64,000 bases of DNA, from the NCBI GenBank assembly GCA_003988855.1, contig QYAI01000028.1, positions 186,001-250,000 of the forward strand. Reading direction: 5' to 3'. Made by a program: the position numbers and the translations under genes. This DNA comes from Arachnopeziza araneosa (Eukaryota > Ascomycota > Leotiomycetes > Helotiales > Arachnopezizaceae). Below the pieces are notes generated by a model. It worked only from the letters and a program-made list of their open reading frames with translations. It was not told the DNA's origin and searched no databases. Of this stretch, positions 22,066 to 33,938 are shown one piece after another. Every line of letters starts with the position of its first letter. Positions within the stretch are counted from its first letter, which is position 1.

Positions 22066-23121
22066 TGCTGCTAGTTTTCTTGAAGCGAGGAGTTTATGCT
22101 GAGGTGGAAAAATGTCGGGGATCGGTAATGGTTATGTATTCTGATGGTGTGATTGTGTGATGAAGATGTTTGGTGAATGGAGATGATTGCGTCGTCCATG
22201 GCCGTCTCTATATACTTCTTCACGGCCGCCTCAATGTCAAGCTTCGGAGACGGACAGTCGGACTAGGATTGGTCCATGTGGCGCTTCGGCTCCCTCTCGC
22301 ACTCCACTTTGCGAGGTAACCAATCATCAGCCTGCCCGGGCCCGCTTCGGGATTTTCTCGCGTGTTTTTCGATCTGGTGCCTGAGAGACAAGGCCTTGAC
22401 CCGTCCCAAACAACTTTAATCAGCCTAGCAAATATACGCCATGCTAAGACATCCCATGCCCGCCGGGAGCTCGTACATTTCCTCCAACCATAGCAGCAGT
22501 TGGGCATATGTTGGAGGATCCATGTCTGTTTATCCTGGAACGACGGATAGGATGTCTCGAAAGGAAGCGACTTGGCGATTAATGATTACACGCGTCACGC
22601 ACTGCTTGCGCATCGGAATTCGGTACCCATATTGAGGATATTGGAGTTCCGCTCGGTGTGGTTTCAGATTGTGTAGGGCTAAAATCGGTTCGTGGTGCGC
22701 TGATAGAAGTTAATTTTACTCAAACAAGAATGACAAAAGAACAGAAACAAATATCAATACTGCCCTATTTCTCGTAGGGAAATGGATCTTTCAGTACAGA
22801 CCTGTTGTTCATTCGGGAAACAAAAGCCACTCCGAGTCCCACGACTCTGAATAAGTTATTGACCTTGTCCCTTTTATCTTTTCGCGCTTTAGCAAGGGAA
22901 CTCGAAACTTGATCGGTATGGAAACACAAGAATTGTGCTTATTCCCGATATTGAAGATGAAGGAATATTTGTCTCTCGACAATCAAACACGAGGTGACAA
23001 TTGAGGTTGAATTGATAATATATCAAAAGGAAACGTCAAATCTGATTGCCTAAGTTTCGGGTGGTACGAGGACCGTTGAACTAAATCACGTTAGTAAAGT
23101 CACTTGCAGACCTACCAACAC
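22066..23121. other. Intergenic, no gene seen
   Basis: About 1.06 kb between the hydrolase start and the SDR stop. Frames on both strands (for example 22220-22507 minus) show no family signature. The part from about 22690 to 23060 is AT-richer than its surroundings. Confidence 0.45.
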
Positions 23122-24341
23122 TTACCCAGTCTCTGCAACTGCGCCTTCCTCCTTTCCTTTTTCCTTCTCCTTACTCTTCTCCCACTCCGCCAAATCCAGC
23201 ACTTGCCTCCCCTTCCACCCCGTCATGATGCCCTCGCCTCTCTCCCTCAGACGAACCTGATACCAAAATGGCATCGCCCGCAACGCAGTCAATGTCCCGC
23301 CAAACCCTGGAATCACGACCTGGCCACTCTCACCCCTTAACATATTGGTCACCACCGCCTCGGCGACCGTTTCCGGCTCGAGAGATGGCATCAGAAATCC
23401 ACTATCATTCTTATACCCTTCAAATAGCGGCGTTTTGGTGTATGCTTGCGTCACAACCACGGTGCGGACTTTCGGCGCATTGTATCGCGTTTTGAGCTCC
23501 GCGGTGAGTCCTTCGTGGAAGGATAACGCGGCGGCCTTGGAAGCGGCGTAGTCGGTCATTGAGGGGACGGTGATGTAGGCTGCGACGGATGCGACCGTCA
23601 TGACCATCCCGTGGTTGGAGGCTATAAGTGAGGGGAGAAAGGTTTGTGCCAGGTAGTAGTGCGAGAATGTGTTTACGCCGAAGGTGAACTGAAGGTCTGC
23701 TGGAGTGGTGGAGAGGATGTTTTTGCCGCGGCATACACCAGCATTGAAGATGAGGACTGTAGGGGCGCCAACTTCAGTGGTGATTTGAGAGGCGGTGTCG
23801 CTAAGGGTGCTAGGTGAGGTAATGTCGCATTTGTAGTAATGAACGTTAGGCCCTAGGTTGTTTGTTAATTGGGGTGTGGGAGGTGAGGAGAAACTTACCG
23901 GCTTCAAAGGTCATGGGGATCACATCCAAGACGACGACTTTGATATTCTTCTCTGCAAGAAGTCTGACGATGTGACCTCCAATCCCGCCAGCTCCGCCTG
24001 TGATGAGAACTATCTCCTTGTCCCAATCATATTTATCGCTGGTCCAATTGTTCAATACTCCATCATCAAAGTAGGCGGATGCCCATCTTAGCAGCCCTAG
24101 ATAGAACAGTTTTTTGATGCGCGAAAATGCCGTCTCGTGCAAGATGGAGAGATCATTCCCTTTCTTTGTATATCTCGCAAGCAAAATAAAAATTAAGGTA
24201 AAGACTGGATTTAGAGCGGTACGTTTGATGAGCCGGCCAACCGGATCGCCTGTTAGTCCTATGCCACCGTTAAGACGAATGTCACCAACTGCAAGAATGA
24301 TCCATACCTTCACGAGGAAGCCAGCCTTTGTGCATTGGCAT
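23122..24341 (-). CDS. Membrane-anchored short-chain dehydrogenase/reductase (SDR16C/RDH-like)
   Basis: Three exons on the minus strand (24341-24308, 24249-23899, 23852-23122) give 371 residues. The tiny first exon encodes MPMHKGWLPREG and joins in phase 1 to DPVGRLIKRTALNP; reading straight through instead would give an unlikely Cys-rich N-terminus. A hydrophobic segment (PVFTLIFILLARYT) follows and probably anchors the protein to a membrane. The Rossmann core has ITGGAGGIGGHIV (TGxxxGxG, cofactor binding), FNAGV (NAG) and catalytic TVASVAAYITVP with YAASKAAALSFHEGL (YxxxK). The C-terminus is Lys/Glu-rich. These features match fungal versions of retinol-dehydrogenase-like/DHRS SDRs on lipid droplets or the ER; the substrate (sterol, retinoid-like or fatty alcohol) is unknown. 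Confidence 0.87.
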
Positions 24342-24781
24342 CTTGAAGCTTTGCTATGTAGTGAGTATGAGAATTGGGGGAGGAGAAGTTTCCCATTGTT
24401 TGAATTCCCCGCACAGCAGCAGAGCTCTCTCCACATTCTTCAGACCAATTATCATGTGGAGGAAGTGTGGAGGGTGTTGGTGGGCCGAGGCGCTGCGAGC
24501 TATGGAATGCGGGGTGGGTCCGGCACCGTGGCGAGTCAGTGGCCCTCGTAGGGGTCCAAGATAATGACACGCGAAAATCAAAGGAACGGATTCATACTGA
24601 CTTGGTAGCTTAATAGTTGATAATTATATTCTACAGGTGATTGCCCTGGAAAAGTTGTATAACTGCTATGACGAAATTAATACCGGGAAACCTGTGACAA
24701 AATCAACAAATCAACGCAACTAGCGGCCGTAACACCATACAGTATAGTCTTGCGAGCACCATGCTCCTCGAGGAGAAGCAT
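24342..24781. other. Intergenic, no gene seen
   Basis: 440 bp upstream of the SDR start, downstream of the GPI-type gene. Contains the SDR promoter; no motif I can name. Confidence 0.4.
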
Positions 24782-25615
24782 CTACAATGCAACAAAGAAA
24801 ACCAAAGCGATAAGCCAAATTGAATGAACACTGGTTCTCCAATCCAGCATTCCTGCACCTCCTATTCCCTGACCTTGACCTTGGCCCTTGCCATCCGTTT
24901 GAATTGCATTGCCAACAATTCTTGTGAAAGAGTTGGCAGATTGATTCAATGCTGTTTCATTCCATAATGCGTTATTCAGTTCGAGGCAAGAGTACCGAGT
25001 GCCATTTGAGGAGTTCGACGGGATACTATTCGTGACGTGGATAGGGAGGTCGAAAATTGTATACATGTCGGTATTGTTCAGACGGAAATTCTGGCGGATC
25101 GAGATCTATTCTGTCAGTATGGTGGGAAAAGAATGTCAGAAACCCTTACATTATATAGTCCCCTGTCTGAGCCGCTGTCGCCGTTTCCAACCAAACACTC
25201 CGGCCAAAACCAATTCACATGCTTGACTGTACTTCCATTCTCTTGGCTCATGATTTCGCCCAAACTACCTCCTGTCGCTGTGCCATTCGAGATGGTGAAA
25301 TTCTTGCCGGTGACGTAGCTGGAGAGGAAGAGGGTGATGTTGTAGATTTGCGAAGGATTGTTGTGCGGGTATGGTGGAAGTTGTAGCTGGCCATCAGAAG
25401 TCACATCAAGCGCAACCTGTAGAAAGTCTGCTCTTTATTAGCATAGCTTCCATCATTGCGAAGTTTCGCTTACCTCCACCGAGAGGTGTATTTGGTTGTG
25501 GCGCATCGACAATGGCGATTCCAGGAGTGTAAATCTGCCCGTTGACAATTTGTTGCGCGTTCGCCCACGCCACGAGAAACGTAATTCCAGCACAGAATCG
25601 AAACAGGACTGCCAT
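24782..25615 (-). CDS. Predicted secreted, GPI-anchored surface protein, unknown function
   Basis: Three exons (25615-25474, 25427-25150, 25105-24782) give 247 residues. The joints restore TPLGGDFLQVALDVTSDGQ and DRGLYNISIRQNFRLNNT, and the acceptors used (GAGCAG and AATAG) are the ones that keep the frame. The N-terminus is a signal peptide (MAVLFRFCAGITFLVAWANA, then Q-rich start of the mature chain). There are many potential N-glycosylation sites (NIT, NFT, NGT, NGS, NNT, NSS, NGT, NET, NQS) and a hydrophobic C-terminus (SVHSIWLIALVFFVAL) after a Gly/Gln stretch, the usual GPI signal layout. The pattern (short, glycosylated, GPI-type) matches a conserved family of ascomycete cell-surface proteins of unknown role. 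It starts 443 bp from the divergent pseudouridine gene. Confidence 0.78.
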
Positions 25616-26058
25616 GATTTCAACGATGATAAACTTGTGAGAGAAGGAAAAACAGAAGGAGAAACGCGGGAGGGGACGACATCATGTAGAAGAGGATGAC
25701 CAGGTCAATAACAGCATGAAAATATATGGCACAGATCAAGGAAATGACGTCTCGTATCGAAAGGGTATGATGGCCCTAGAGCCGAAGTGTCTAGGATCAT
25801 GCAAGGTGTACCTCTGTACCTGCGAGGACCTACTTTGGACAACGGTTCGGACTGACCCGAGCGGCTGAAGCAGAACGTGTATCATGTTGATGGAAGCCAT
25901 GTTTTCTTGGCAGAGAGACATTTCGGAGTATCGGCAACTTTGTTCCGTTGCATCACGTAAGCAGCTCCTAATTTGGATTTTGACGAGCACCAACATCTCT
26001 CTAATCAACAAGGACTTCTGAGCCCTGCGGTTGGCTCTAAAATGCCGTTTTCCTCATA
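25616..26058. promoter_or_regulatory. Shared divergent promoter region, GPI protein / pseudouridine gene
   Basis: 443 bp between two divergent starts. No single strong element seen; shared promoter function is inferred from position. Confidence 0.4.
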
Positions 26059-28847
26059 ATGGCCCGTCCTACCATACCTTATATGCATTATGGGGCCAGA
26101 GTCCTTCGTGGTTCCTCCAGCAAAAGATTGTTCGGAGTGAGGCTTTCCTCTACCTCCACCTCCACCTCCACCTCCACCTCTCCGATCTTTGTCGTTTCCG
26201 AAGAGGTCAAAGATGCTGTGGCTACCATCAAGCCAGTCGTGGCCTTGGAAACCACAATCTACACCCACGGTTTTCCCTATCCAGACAATGTCACCCTGGC
26301 GCTGAATCTGGAGGATATTGTTCGTCAAAATGGAGCCATTCCAGCAACCATTGGTGTCATTGATGGTGTAGCCAAAGTCGGTCTTTCTACTAGGGAAATA
26401 GTGGCTCTTGCTTCTGCAGCGGGAAAGCCAGAAACTATGAAGGTTTCGAGGAGAGACCTCCCATACATACTTGGGATGGTAACTACTTATTCCCACTTGC
26501 GAAAACTCAGCTGACCTCGTCAGGGTCTGGTAGACAAAAAACTCAATGGGGGGACGACTGTATCCGGCACAATGTACCTCGCCAAAAAGGCAGGCATCAA
26601 GGTCTTTGGAACTGGTGGCTTAGGAGGTGTTCATCGAGGTGGGCACGACACCATGGACGTGTCAGCTGATCTAACCGAGCTGGGGAGAACCGATGTTGCT
26701 GTCATCAGTAGTGGATGCAAAAGTTTCTTGGATATTCCCAAGACTTTAGAGTATCTTGAAACTCAAGGCTGCATGGTAGCTACATTTGCTGATGGCAGGA
26801 CGGGTAACATTGATTTTCCAGCATTCTACACTCGTGATAGCGGAATACGGAGTCCAATGGTCATTCAAAGCCCACGAGAAGCTGCAGCTATAATATGTAA
26901 GATACTTACTAAATTCAAAGCTACAATACTGACTTTCATAGTTGCACAGAAGGCAATTGGTTGGTCGAGTCGATCTGGACTACTTCTGGCTAATCCCATA
27001 ACTGAAAAGTACTCAATTCCTAAGGCCGAGATAGATGAAGCAATAAATCAAGCAGTCCAGGAAGCCGCCGAGAAAGGCATTCATGGCCATGCAAATACGC
27101 CGTTCATCTTATCAAGAATCAAGGATCTGACCAAGGGAAACAGCCTCCCGGCGAACAGAGCCTTGATACAGTCGAATGTTGCAATGGCTGCGAAAGTAGC
27201 AGTTGAATACTCAAAATTGAATAGAGAATCGGCCGATGCTATCTGGAATACGAAGAAGAATCTGGCATCTGCCGAGACTTCAACAGTTTCAAAAATTGAT
27301 ACCAGAAAACAGCTTCCAAGTGCTCCTATTACTGCCACAAGTCCGCACGGAGCCGAGGACAAAAATCTAAAAGTTAATAGTTCTGTGTCTTCTCTACAAA
27401 AGGTGGTCCAACCTGTCAGACCTGACATTGCAGTATTTGGCTCAGTTGCACTCGATATAGCTTGCGACTACACTACAAATCTCGAGAAAAGCGATCTTCG
27501 AGACATCAATTACTTCTCACAGGATACGCTAGCTCCCACCATGAATACTTCCAACATTGCTGCCATCACACCTTCAGTTGGTGGTGTCGGTCATAATGTA
27601 GCACTTGCAGCTCATCGACTCAGTGGACACCAGCATGTCACCCTTTTTAGCGTGGTTGCTGATGACATGTAGGTCATTATTGTTTTCATTGAAAACCAAG
27701 CTAACGGCGTTCCAGTACTGGGAAAACTGTTCTCGCTGGTATGGAAACCGAAACTCTCGATACTTCAGGAATCCATGTTCTTCCAGTTACCGAACAGAAT
27801 CCGGGTACCGTGTCTCTTCCTGCTGCGCGCACCGCACAATACGTTGCGATCAATGATGCCAAGAAAGATCTTGTTGTGGCAATGGCCGACATGTCCATCT
27901 TCCAAACACGATCTTATTACTTAGGAAAGCTCGAAAAAATCGGCCACAAGCTCAAATGGGCTGTGATTGACGCCAATGGCAGTAGCTACCAAACCCGCCG
28001 TCTCATCGAATCCATTAGGCGTGAGAGACCAAGCCAAACCCGCACCAAAATAGCCTACGAGCCCGTCTCAGTCCCCAAAGCCGGCTCAGTCTTCATTCCT
28101 GAGTCCAGAGACTCTCATAAATACCCACTCACTGTATTCCCTCAACATAGAATCGATCTCGCAACCCCGAACCAATACGAGCTTGCAGCCATGTATACAG
28201 CCGCAAAAGAACAAGGTTTCTTTGAAACCGAGGAGTTTTGGCGTGTCCTTGACTCATTTGGTATCCCATCATCTGGAGCTCGAGATCGCTTCGTCTTTCT
28301 CACAAGCAACAAGCTCACCGATGCTGGAATCCCGCAACAAACAATCCAACTCTTACCCTTCATTCCAACTATCCTAACCAAGCTCGGTGCAGAAGGTGTC
28401 TTACTTACTGAACTTCTCAAGCCTAATGATACTCGACTAACAAACCCGGACGAAGCTCGATACATCATCTCGCGGTGCATGAACGGTAATCCGGAAATCG
28501 GTGGCGTGTATATGCGCCTCTTCCCGGCAGTTGAGGAAGTATATGATATCGTCTCTGTGAATGGAGTCGGAGATACCTTCCTAGGTGTTCTAGTGGCGGG
28601 GTTAGCTAGAGGGGTTAGCTTGGGAGAAGAGCTGATTACGCTTGCACAGAAAGGGGCCGTGATGACACTGAAGAGTAAAGAGGCTGTGAGTGAGAATCTA
28701 GGAGCTCTGAAAGAAGAGCTCGAAGAGCTGGCTAGGTATAGACCTGGGAAGCGAATCTTTCGATTTAATAACTTTGGGGAGGCTGGGCAAGGTGAAGAGG
28801 AGTTGGTGGACAGCCCGGCAATCTCAGAGGTTTCTGAAACCAAGTAG
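26059..28847 (+). CDS. Bifunctional pseudouridine-5'-phosphate glycosidase and PfkB-type pseudouridine kinase
   Basis: Four exons (26059-26478, 26524-26896, 26942-27668, 27716-28847) give 883 residues. The N-terminus is basic with a hydrophobic stretch (MHYGARVLRGSSSKRLF) and a Ser/Thr repeat, suggesting mitochondrial import. Residues ~45-360 are PsuG-like: VVALETTIYTHGFP, GVIDGVAKVGLS, NGGTTVSGTM, GTGGLGGVHRGG, VISSGCKSFLDIPKTLEYLE and GLLLANPITEKY. The second half is a PfkB kinase: DIAVFGSVALDIACDY, SVGGVGHNVALAAHRL and the ATP-site SVNGVGDTFLGVLVAG with catalytic Asp. Together they phosphorylate pseudouridine and split the C-C bond to uracil and ribose 5-phosphate. The fusion is known in eukaryotes. 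The 45-nt intron at 26897-26941 keeps frame whether or not it is removed; a donor GTAAGA, a branch-like CTGAC and better fit of IIFAQKAIGWSSRSGLL support splicing. Confidence 0.9.
26149..26181 (+). repeat. Coding hexamer microsatellite (ACCTCC)n
   Basis: About five TCCACC repeats encode the run STSTSTSTSTS between the presumed targeting presequence and the glycosidase domain. Length is likely to vary between strains. Confidence 0.85.
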
Positions 28848-29603
28848 CGCGAGGGCCATAATGGAGATTTAAGAATAGGATGTCTAAACCAAGACAAGAT
28901 TTACAGCGAAGCGGAGCAAAACAAATCAAGTTGTTGACAGTTGCCACGCTCGGTGAAGATGGTAATCCTATCAAGTCATCCAACCTTAGCCTCATGCCTT
29001 CTTTCGAGTCAATCATACCATCTCCACCGATTTTACGGATTGCATCACTCTCCAATAACGCACTGTCTAATAAATAAGCCCTGTTGCACCTAGGTAGGCA
29101 CTAATGCCATTCCTCGTTGTTTCGGTTGTGATGCCTCTCTTTTCCATGCAGCCTCTCTCGATCACCGAGGCAAGTGGAAAGAGGGAGGCTTCGCTGACAA
29201 TGACATAGGCAGCTGCTGAGCGCGATCGCGAAATCAGCTCGAACCGGCCAGCGCCGGTGTTAGCGAGCTGGGGCTAGGTAGCTAGGAAGGGATTCGCTGT
29301 TTCGAGCGTCAGCACTAGCATCTGCAGTGATGAGCTGCCTCATGAGTGAGAACGAGAGACGGGGTGGAAGAGGAGGACTCCAAGCCGGAAAAGACCGTTG
29401 CGTGGAAAGTCGGCCAGCACAGCTGAAACTGAGAGCTACACCGGGATGCATCGGGCTTCATAGACGCGCGCATGCTGCACCGAGAACGGTGAGTTAGTTG
29501 TAAACTCATCATCACATAGCCGAATGTCACAAAATTTGGGTGGTCATTTGAACAATCTCTAATTGTGGCATGAAACACTAATACAATTCTTACAATTCTT
29601 ACA
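28848..29603. other. Intergenic, no gene seen
   Basis: 756 bp between convergent genes. A small frame at 28880-29077 has no recognisable domain. A purine-rich stretch lies near 29340-29400. Confidence 0.4.
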
Positions 29604-30935
29604 CTATGCAGGAACATGAGGCAGTCGATCTATGAATACCCACAGCAGCTTCTGCACGAACTTGTCATCCGCGCCCTTCTCGCTCTTCTCTTTCCCCTTC
29701 TTGTCCTTGCTGTGCTTGGCTTTGCGCTCGCTCTTGTGCATCAACTCCGCCATCTTTCTCTCCCGCTCCTCCTCCACCCAGGCGGCGGAGACCTTGCCGG
29801 AATCCAGCTTCTTCTCCGCCTCCTTGTGGATCTTGCGGCTCTTGCGCTCGAAACTCTTGTTCCGGTGGAGGGGGCCCCCGTCTGCCACGGAGCCATCGGC
29901 CGGGAGGTCGCGGTCCTTGGTCGTGCGCTTCATCTGCTTCTCGCCCTTCTTCATGAGCTTCTTGTCGATGGCCGTGATGTCCCGCGTCACCTGCTTAGCG
30001 CTCAGCTTGTCCAGCAGGTTGTTGTCCGCTCCGCCGACGGGGGGCAGGCGCGTCGGGAGGGTTTCGCTCACGTAGCCGCGGAGACCTTGCATGAAACGGG
30101 CGTGGAGGGCCGGTTGCTGCTCCAAGGGGACGTTGATGTTCAGCGGTAATGCAACCGACTTTTCGGGTGGGAAATTGATGGTCGCCAGCAGGGCATCGGT
30201 GGTGACGAGACGGACGCGCAGTCTGCGCGGGCCAAAGATGTTCTCGTTCGCCTCGGACAGGAAGGTCTCGGTGCGGTTCTTGCTCACAATTGCGGTGCCT
30301 CCCTTGGCAGCGAGTTGCATCATTTGGGACGCGAGCTGGGCCCAGTGATGCGGCACCATGCCCACAAACCCCCCGGCCAGGTCCAGGACTTTGAGCGGTG
30401 GGGAGGCTGCCGATACCACGTTGAGCCGGTCAATAAACTCGACGAACACGGGCTCAGATATTCCATATTCCTGCAGCGTCGGAGCGTTCAGTCTTTGGAA
30501 TGGTACACCTCTCCCTTTGCTCATCTGGGGAACCGCAATGGGTAAAGGTGTTTGGGTTGAGTAAGGGGGAGGATTGGAATCATCCCATGCTGCTTCTTTT
30601 GGTAGCATAGCCATTGTAGAAGGTTCTGCGATGCTTTGGCTGATTGGCAGACCTCTCTTCTGGCACAATGGCAGCTGTTTCTCCTCTTCTGGGTACAGCA
30701 CGGCTGGTGCAGATGCAAAGCCACGCTGGCTAGCATGATGCCCATTGTAATCTCGTTGTAGTTTGGTATACTGCATCTGCTCGGGTGAGGAGGGCTGGAG
30801 GCGATACTGGTAGTCCCTAGGTCCACCTGGTGCAGACGGTGGAAATCGAGTGCGTTGCGGCATGTATTCTTCTTCCGGGAATAGGCCTGAATTATGGTAG
30901 TTTTGTTGCCAATATCTATCACCGCCGTACTCCAT
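29604..30935 (-). CDS. Conserved ascomycete protein, function unknown
   Basis: One 443-residue exon on the minus strand. The first ~140 residues are disordered and rich in Pro, Gln, Tyr (for example PEEEYMPQRTRFPPSAPGGP). The middle, about 145-300, looks globular: QRLNAPTLQEYGISEPVFVE, FIDRLNVVSAASPPLKVLDL, GFVGMVPHHWAQLASQMMQL and an ETFLSEANENIFGPRRLRVR segment. From ~330 on it is basic and helical, with repeated Lys/Glu (KKLMKKGEKQMKRT, KHSKDKKGKEKSEKG), a likely nuclear localisation region. I recognise the middle as a recurrent fungal hypothetical-protein core, but know no function for it. The coding strand is GC-rich in the last third. It is divergent from the Zn2Cys6 regulator. Confidence 0.75.
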   Translation of the reverse strand: MEYGGDRYWQQNYHNSGLFPEEEYMPQRTRFPPSAPGGPRDYQYRLQPSSPEQMQYTKLQRDYNGHHASQRGFASAPAVLYPEEEKQLPLCQKRGLPISQSIAEPSTMAMLPKEAAWDDSNPPPYSTQTPLPIAVPQMSKGRGVPFQRLNAPTLQEYGISEPVFVEFIDRLNVVSAASPPLKVLDLAGGFVGMVPHHWAQLASQMMQLAAKGGTAIVSKNRTETFLSEANENIFGPRRLRVRLVTTDALLATINFPPEKSVALPLNINVPLEQQPALHARFMQGLRGYVSETLPTRLPPVGGADNNLLDKLSAKQVTRDITAIDKKLMKKGEKQMKRTTKDRDLPADGSVADGGPLHRNKSFERKSRKIHKEAEKKLDSGKVSAAWVEEERERKMAELMHKSERKAKHSKDKKGKEKSEKGADDKFVQKLLWVFIDRLPHVPA

Positions 30936-31515
30936 TTTAGAAGAGTCAGCTGGAGAGAAATTGTGTGATGAAGAGTTTTTGGTTTTGCTTCTTGGTTCTT
31001 GTAATAGGTAAATCCGGGCTGCAAGCTCATGATGGTCTCAGCTGGTGAGTAGAGCACTGTATATCTATACATGATAAAAGTTTCAGCTTACAGGCAGCAT
31101 TTAGCATACTCTTTTTGATCTTGAACCATCGGTAGCAGTATGTGAGGTCAATAGTTGACTATCTCGTCCCATCACGGCCAGCGCTCACCCAATCCTGGTG
31201 TGGCACAGCTGCCAAAAAGCGATGCTAACCCGATATGGCGGATTTCGCGACGGAAATGTGGCGCAGTACGTCAAACAGCGTCAGTATTGCTGTACAAAAT
31301 GTAAGGATACTGACTCGTGGCATATTGTATGCCCGATAACCTTATCATAGTGCTTGCTCAGCGAGTCCCTACCAAACAACTGGGTCCTGATGGCAATCCA
31401 TCCTCAGCCCCCTTTGTATCAAACCGACTGCTCCACTTTCCGCTCGCCTTAACTCGGGTTGCTCGCTCGCTCTTCGCGGAATCTTCTACATACGTTGGTG
31501 ATAGTTACCAGCAGC
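30936..31515. promoter_or_regulatory. Shared divergent promoter region, unknown protein / Zn2Cys6 regulator
   Basis: 580 bp between divergent starts, including a TATCTATACATGATAAAA stretch near 31058-31076. No binding site identified; function inferred from position. Confidence 0.4.
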
Positions 31516-33182
31516 ATGGTTGGAATAGCTGGTCGAAGCCGCGGCTGTAAGACCTGTCGCCGGGCACGGGTGAAATGTGGTAAGACTTCACATTCTCATC
31601 ATCATACCACCGCCGCCGTAGGGAGCTGATTGTGCTGAATGCGTCAAGATGAGACCCGTCCCATCTGCAATCGCTGTGCGAGGCTAAAGAAGAAATGTGA
31701 GGGAAGCGCTCAATATCCCACGTTCGTCGATGGCCGCTCTCTCCTCGAGATCCGGTCCGAGACGGAGAGTGGTGGCAGCATATCCCCTATGATGCTGGAC
31801 ATCCCGCCAACCGTGACAGCGATTTCAAGACCCTTGGCTGTCGATAAGGATTATGTCTTTCTGACCCATTTGATGAGTACTCTCCTTGTCGCAGCTAGAA
31901 TGGAGGACCCACCATCAAGCATCTCTCGCTGGGCAGTTGCCGCCACCGAACCCAGCAGCCAGAATCACACATCACAACTGGTTATTAGCGCTGTTGCGGC
32001 TGCATACTACGGAAAAATACATTCCATGCGGCAGGCTACTGATCGAGGAACGATGCTATACAGCCGGGTACTGTGTGACATTCGAAAGGATCTCCTTGAT
32101 CGGGAGCGCGTGCTGGATACGGAAACTTTGGCGTGCACCTTCTTCCTGGCAATGTACGAATTGATCACATCGAAAGACCTGAGGGGATGCATGGCTCATT
32201 TCCTTGGAATAGGTCAGCTTGTATGCCTTTATGGACGTCTGTTTCATTCTTAGTGCGACTAACCATCTCTTCTCCAGATTAAACTAAGAGGTCCTTATCA
32301 GCATCAGACGGCCATAGGTAAAGAGTTATTCCTGTCAACACGAGCTAGTATAGTAAGTATCATCATGCGGAATCCATATTCACCGCTGATTTTCAGGCTC
32401 TGGCCTACCTATACAGTAGCAAGCGTTGTTTCCTCGAGGAGATCTCCTGGAAAGTAGTGCCGTGGGCCGATAATCCGGAGTCAAAGTCCACCACAGACTA
32501 TCTTCTCGATGTCCTCTGCGATATGCCTGGAGTCCTAGAAGACATGAGACTGGTCCAGGATACTCCGACCTCGCAAGAAAATCTTCTCACGATATGGACA
32601 TCCCTCGCACAGCGCCTCAAGTCGGGCTTGGAAAGCCTCTACCGTTGGCGAGCCAAGTGGGAGGCGGATTTCGCAAGTACATACTATGCTGTCGGATTGG
32701 ACATGTTGGAGGGTCTGATGGCTACGCGGCTCGAGTCGTATCCCCTTTCGGATGCCATATTCTTCGCGGGACCAGTCCATGCTGCCGAGCTCTGTCTGTA
32801 CAACTCCGTGTTGATCCTATTCCATCTTGCCTGGCGTAAAGTCCCGGCCTCTCTTACCGCTACCGCGACACCAACCGTACCGCCGCTGGATGATTGCGAT
32901 CGGGTTCTGAATCCTAGGCTCCTCCTAGCTCCCGGTGAAGGAACCATCGAGCAGATCGTCGCCGAGATATGCAGGATGATCTACTCCCAGATCCTGGAGT
33001 ATCCTGGTAGTACGGGGGTGCTCCAGCTGATATTCCCTCTCCAGGTGGCTTATCGCAACGCCGAACCGTCCTCGGCCACGGCGAGATGGCTGTCCGAGAT
33101 CATGTCATACATCGCCCATGTTCACGGTTTCGAAGCGGCCATGTTCGCCCAAAGCCCCACGTTTGTGACTCTCATCAGATGA
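31516..33182 (+). CDS. Zn2Cys6 fungal transcription factor with fungal-specific TF domain
   Basis: Four exons (31516-31579, 31649-32220, 32278-32352, 32397-33182) give 498 residues. The first joint, in phase 1, makes the binuclear zinc cluster: CKTCRRARVKCDETRPICNR followed by CARLKKKC, spacing C-x2-C-x6-C-x6-C-x2-C-x6-C. The rest, ending at GFEAAMFAQSPTFVTLIR, is helical and matches the fungal-specific TF domain of the Fungal_trans_2 type (LTHLMSTLLVAARMED, LACTFFLAMYELITSKDLRG, LYNSVLILFHLAWRK). Such proteins bind CGG-type sites as dimers in the nucleus. Its target is unknown; no biosynthetic genes lie beside it. Removing each intron restores the helical region without stops. Confidence 0.88.
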
Positions 33183-33938
33183 AGTTTTATGTGAAAAAGA
33201 TTCTTTGGGGGGCAAACATAACCTGTATCGAATAATTCATCAATAATTCAAACTCAAAAGTTCTTCTCTTCAATCTCCCTCCTGAAAACAATCCATCGCA
33301 GTGTCAAGACCTAAAAGCAGCAGAAACCCAACCATAAGAAAGTGAGCTGATTGTTCCGCAAGATCAACCAATCAGAGCCTTGTTTAAAAACAAACACCAG
33401 TTAACGATTGGCTAATTTTCCCTACAGAGCTCTCTCTCAGATTCGTTCAAGTTTCATCATCGATATGCACCGGCCTAGCGCCGTCGCAACTAAATCTCGT
33501 CACTTGTAATACTCGCTACGCAACCCTTTGATGTTGGCGCGCCTACGAATATCTCCGTCGTCATTTTTCGTCTGAGACGGCTCGTTTCATCGAGCCTAGT
33601 GGAAACGGAAGACTTAGCTTTGGGACTGGTATCTTAGTCCCTTCGTGGACTTGGGCTAGGAAAACTTCAAGGCAAAGATATCTTCTGGGTATGGGACGGT
33701 TAGTTCGTATATTGGCTCTAGTTCATGAAATTTTTAGGACGGGAGGACTAGTTTAGAGGGAAGATATCGTGTATTTCTGTGGGTATATAATTCATTTTCT
33801 CTCTTCTTTATTCGGAGATCACGCACAATTTTACTCAATTGAGAGACAGAATTTAATTGTGCAATCGACATTGGACGCAGGAGAAATCTTGAGAAGATCG
33901 GACCTCGAAACCAGTCAGCTATTTCATTACAACTCACA
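33183..33938. other. Intergenic, no gene seen
   Basis: 756 bp upstream of the F-box frame. Nothing recognised; frames here are short and lack splice support. Confidence 0.4.

Noticed and set aside
24342..24436. Longer SDR N-terminus starting at 24436
   Set aside because: The read-through is Cys-rich and unlike the family; the 24341 start with a 58-nt intron gives MPMHKGWLPREG and a good joint.
26897..26941. Treating this stretch as coding
   Set aside because: Fits a 45-nt intron with GTAAGA donor and CTGAC branch-like site; the spliced product aligns better to the glycosidase core. Kept as a note on possible retention.
29616..30149. 177-residue plus-strand frame, Leu-rich
   Set aside because: Exact antisense of the 443-residue minus-strand gene; Leu-rich shadow of its Lys/Glu-rich tail.
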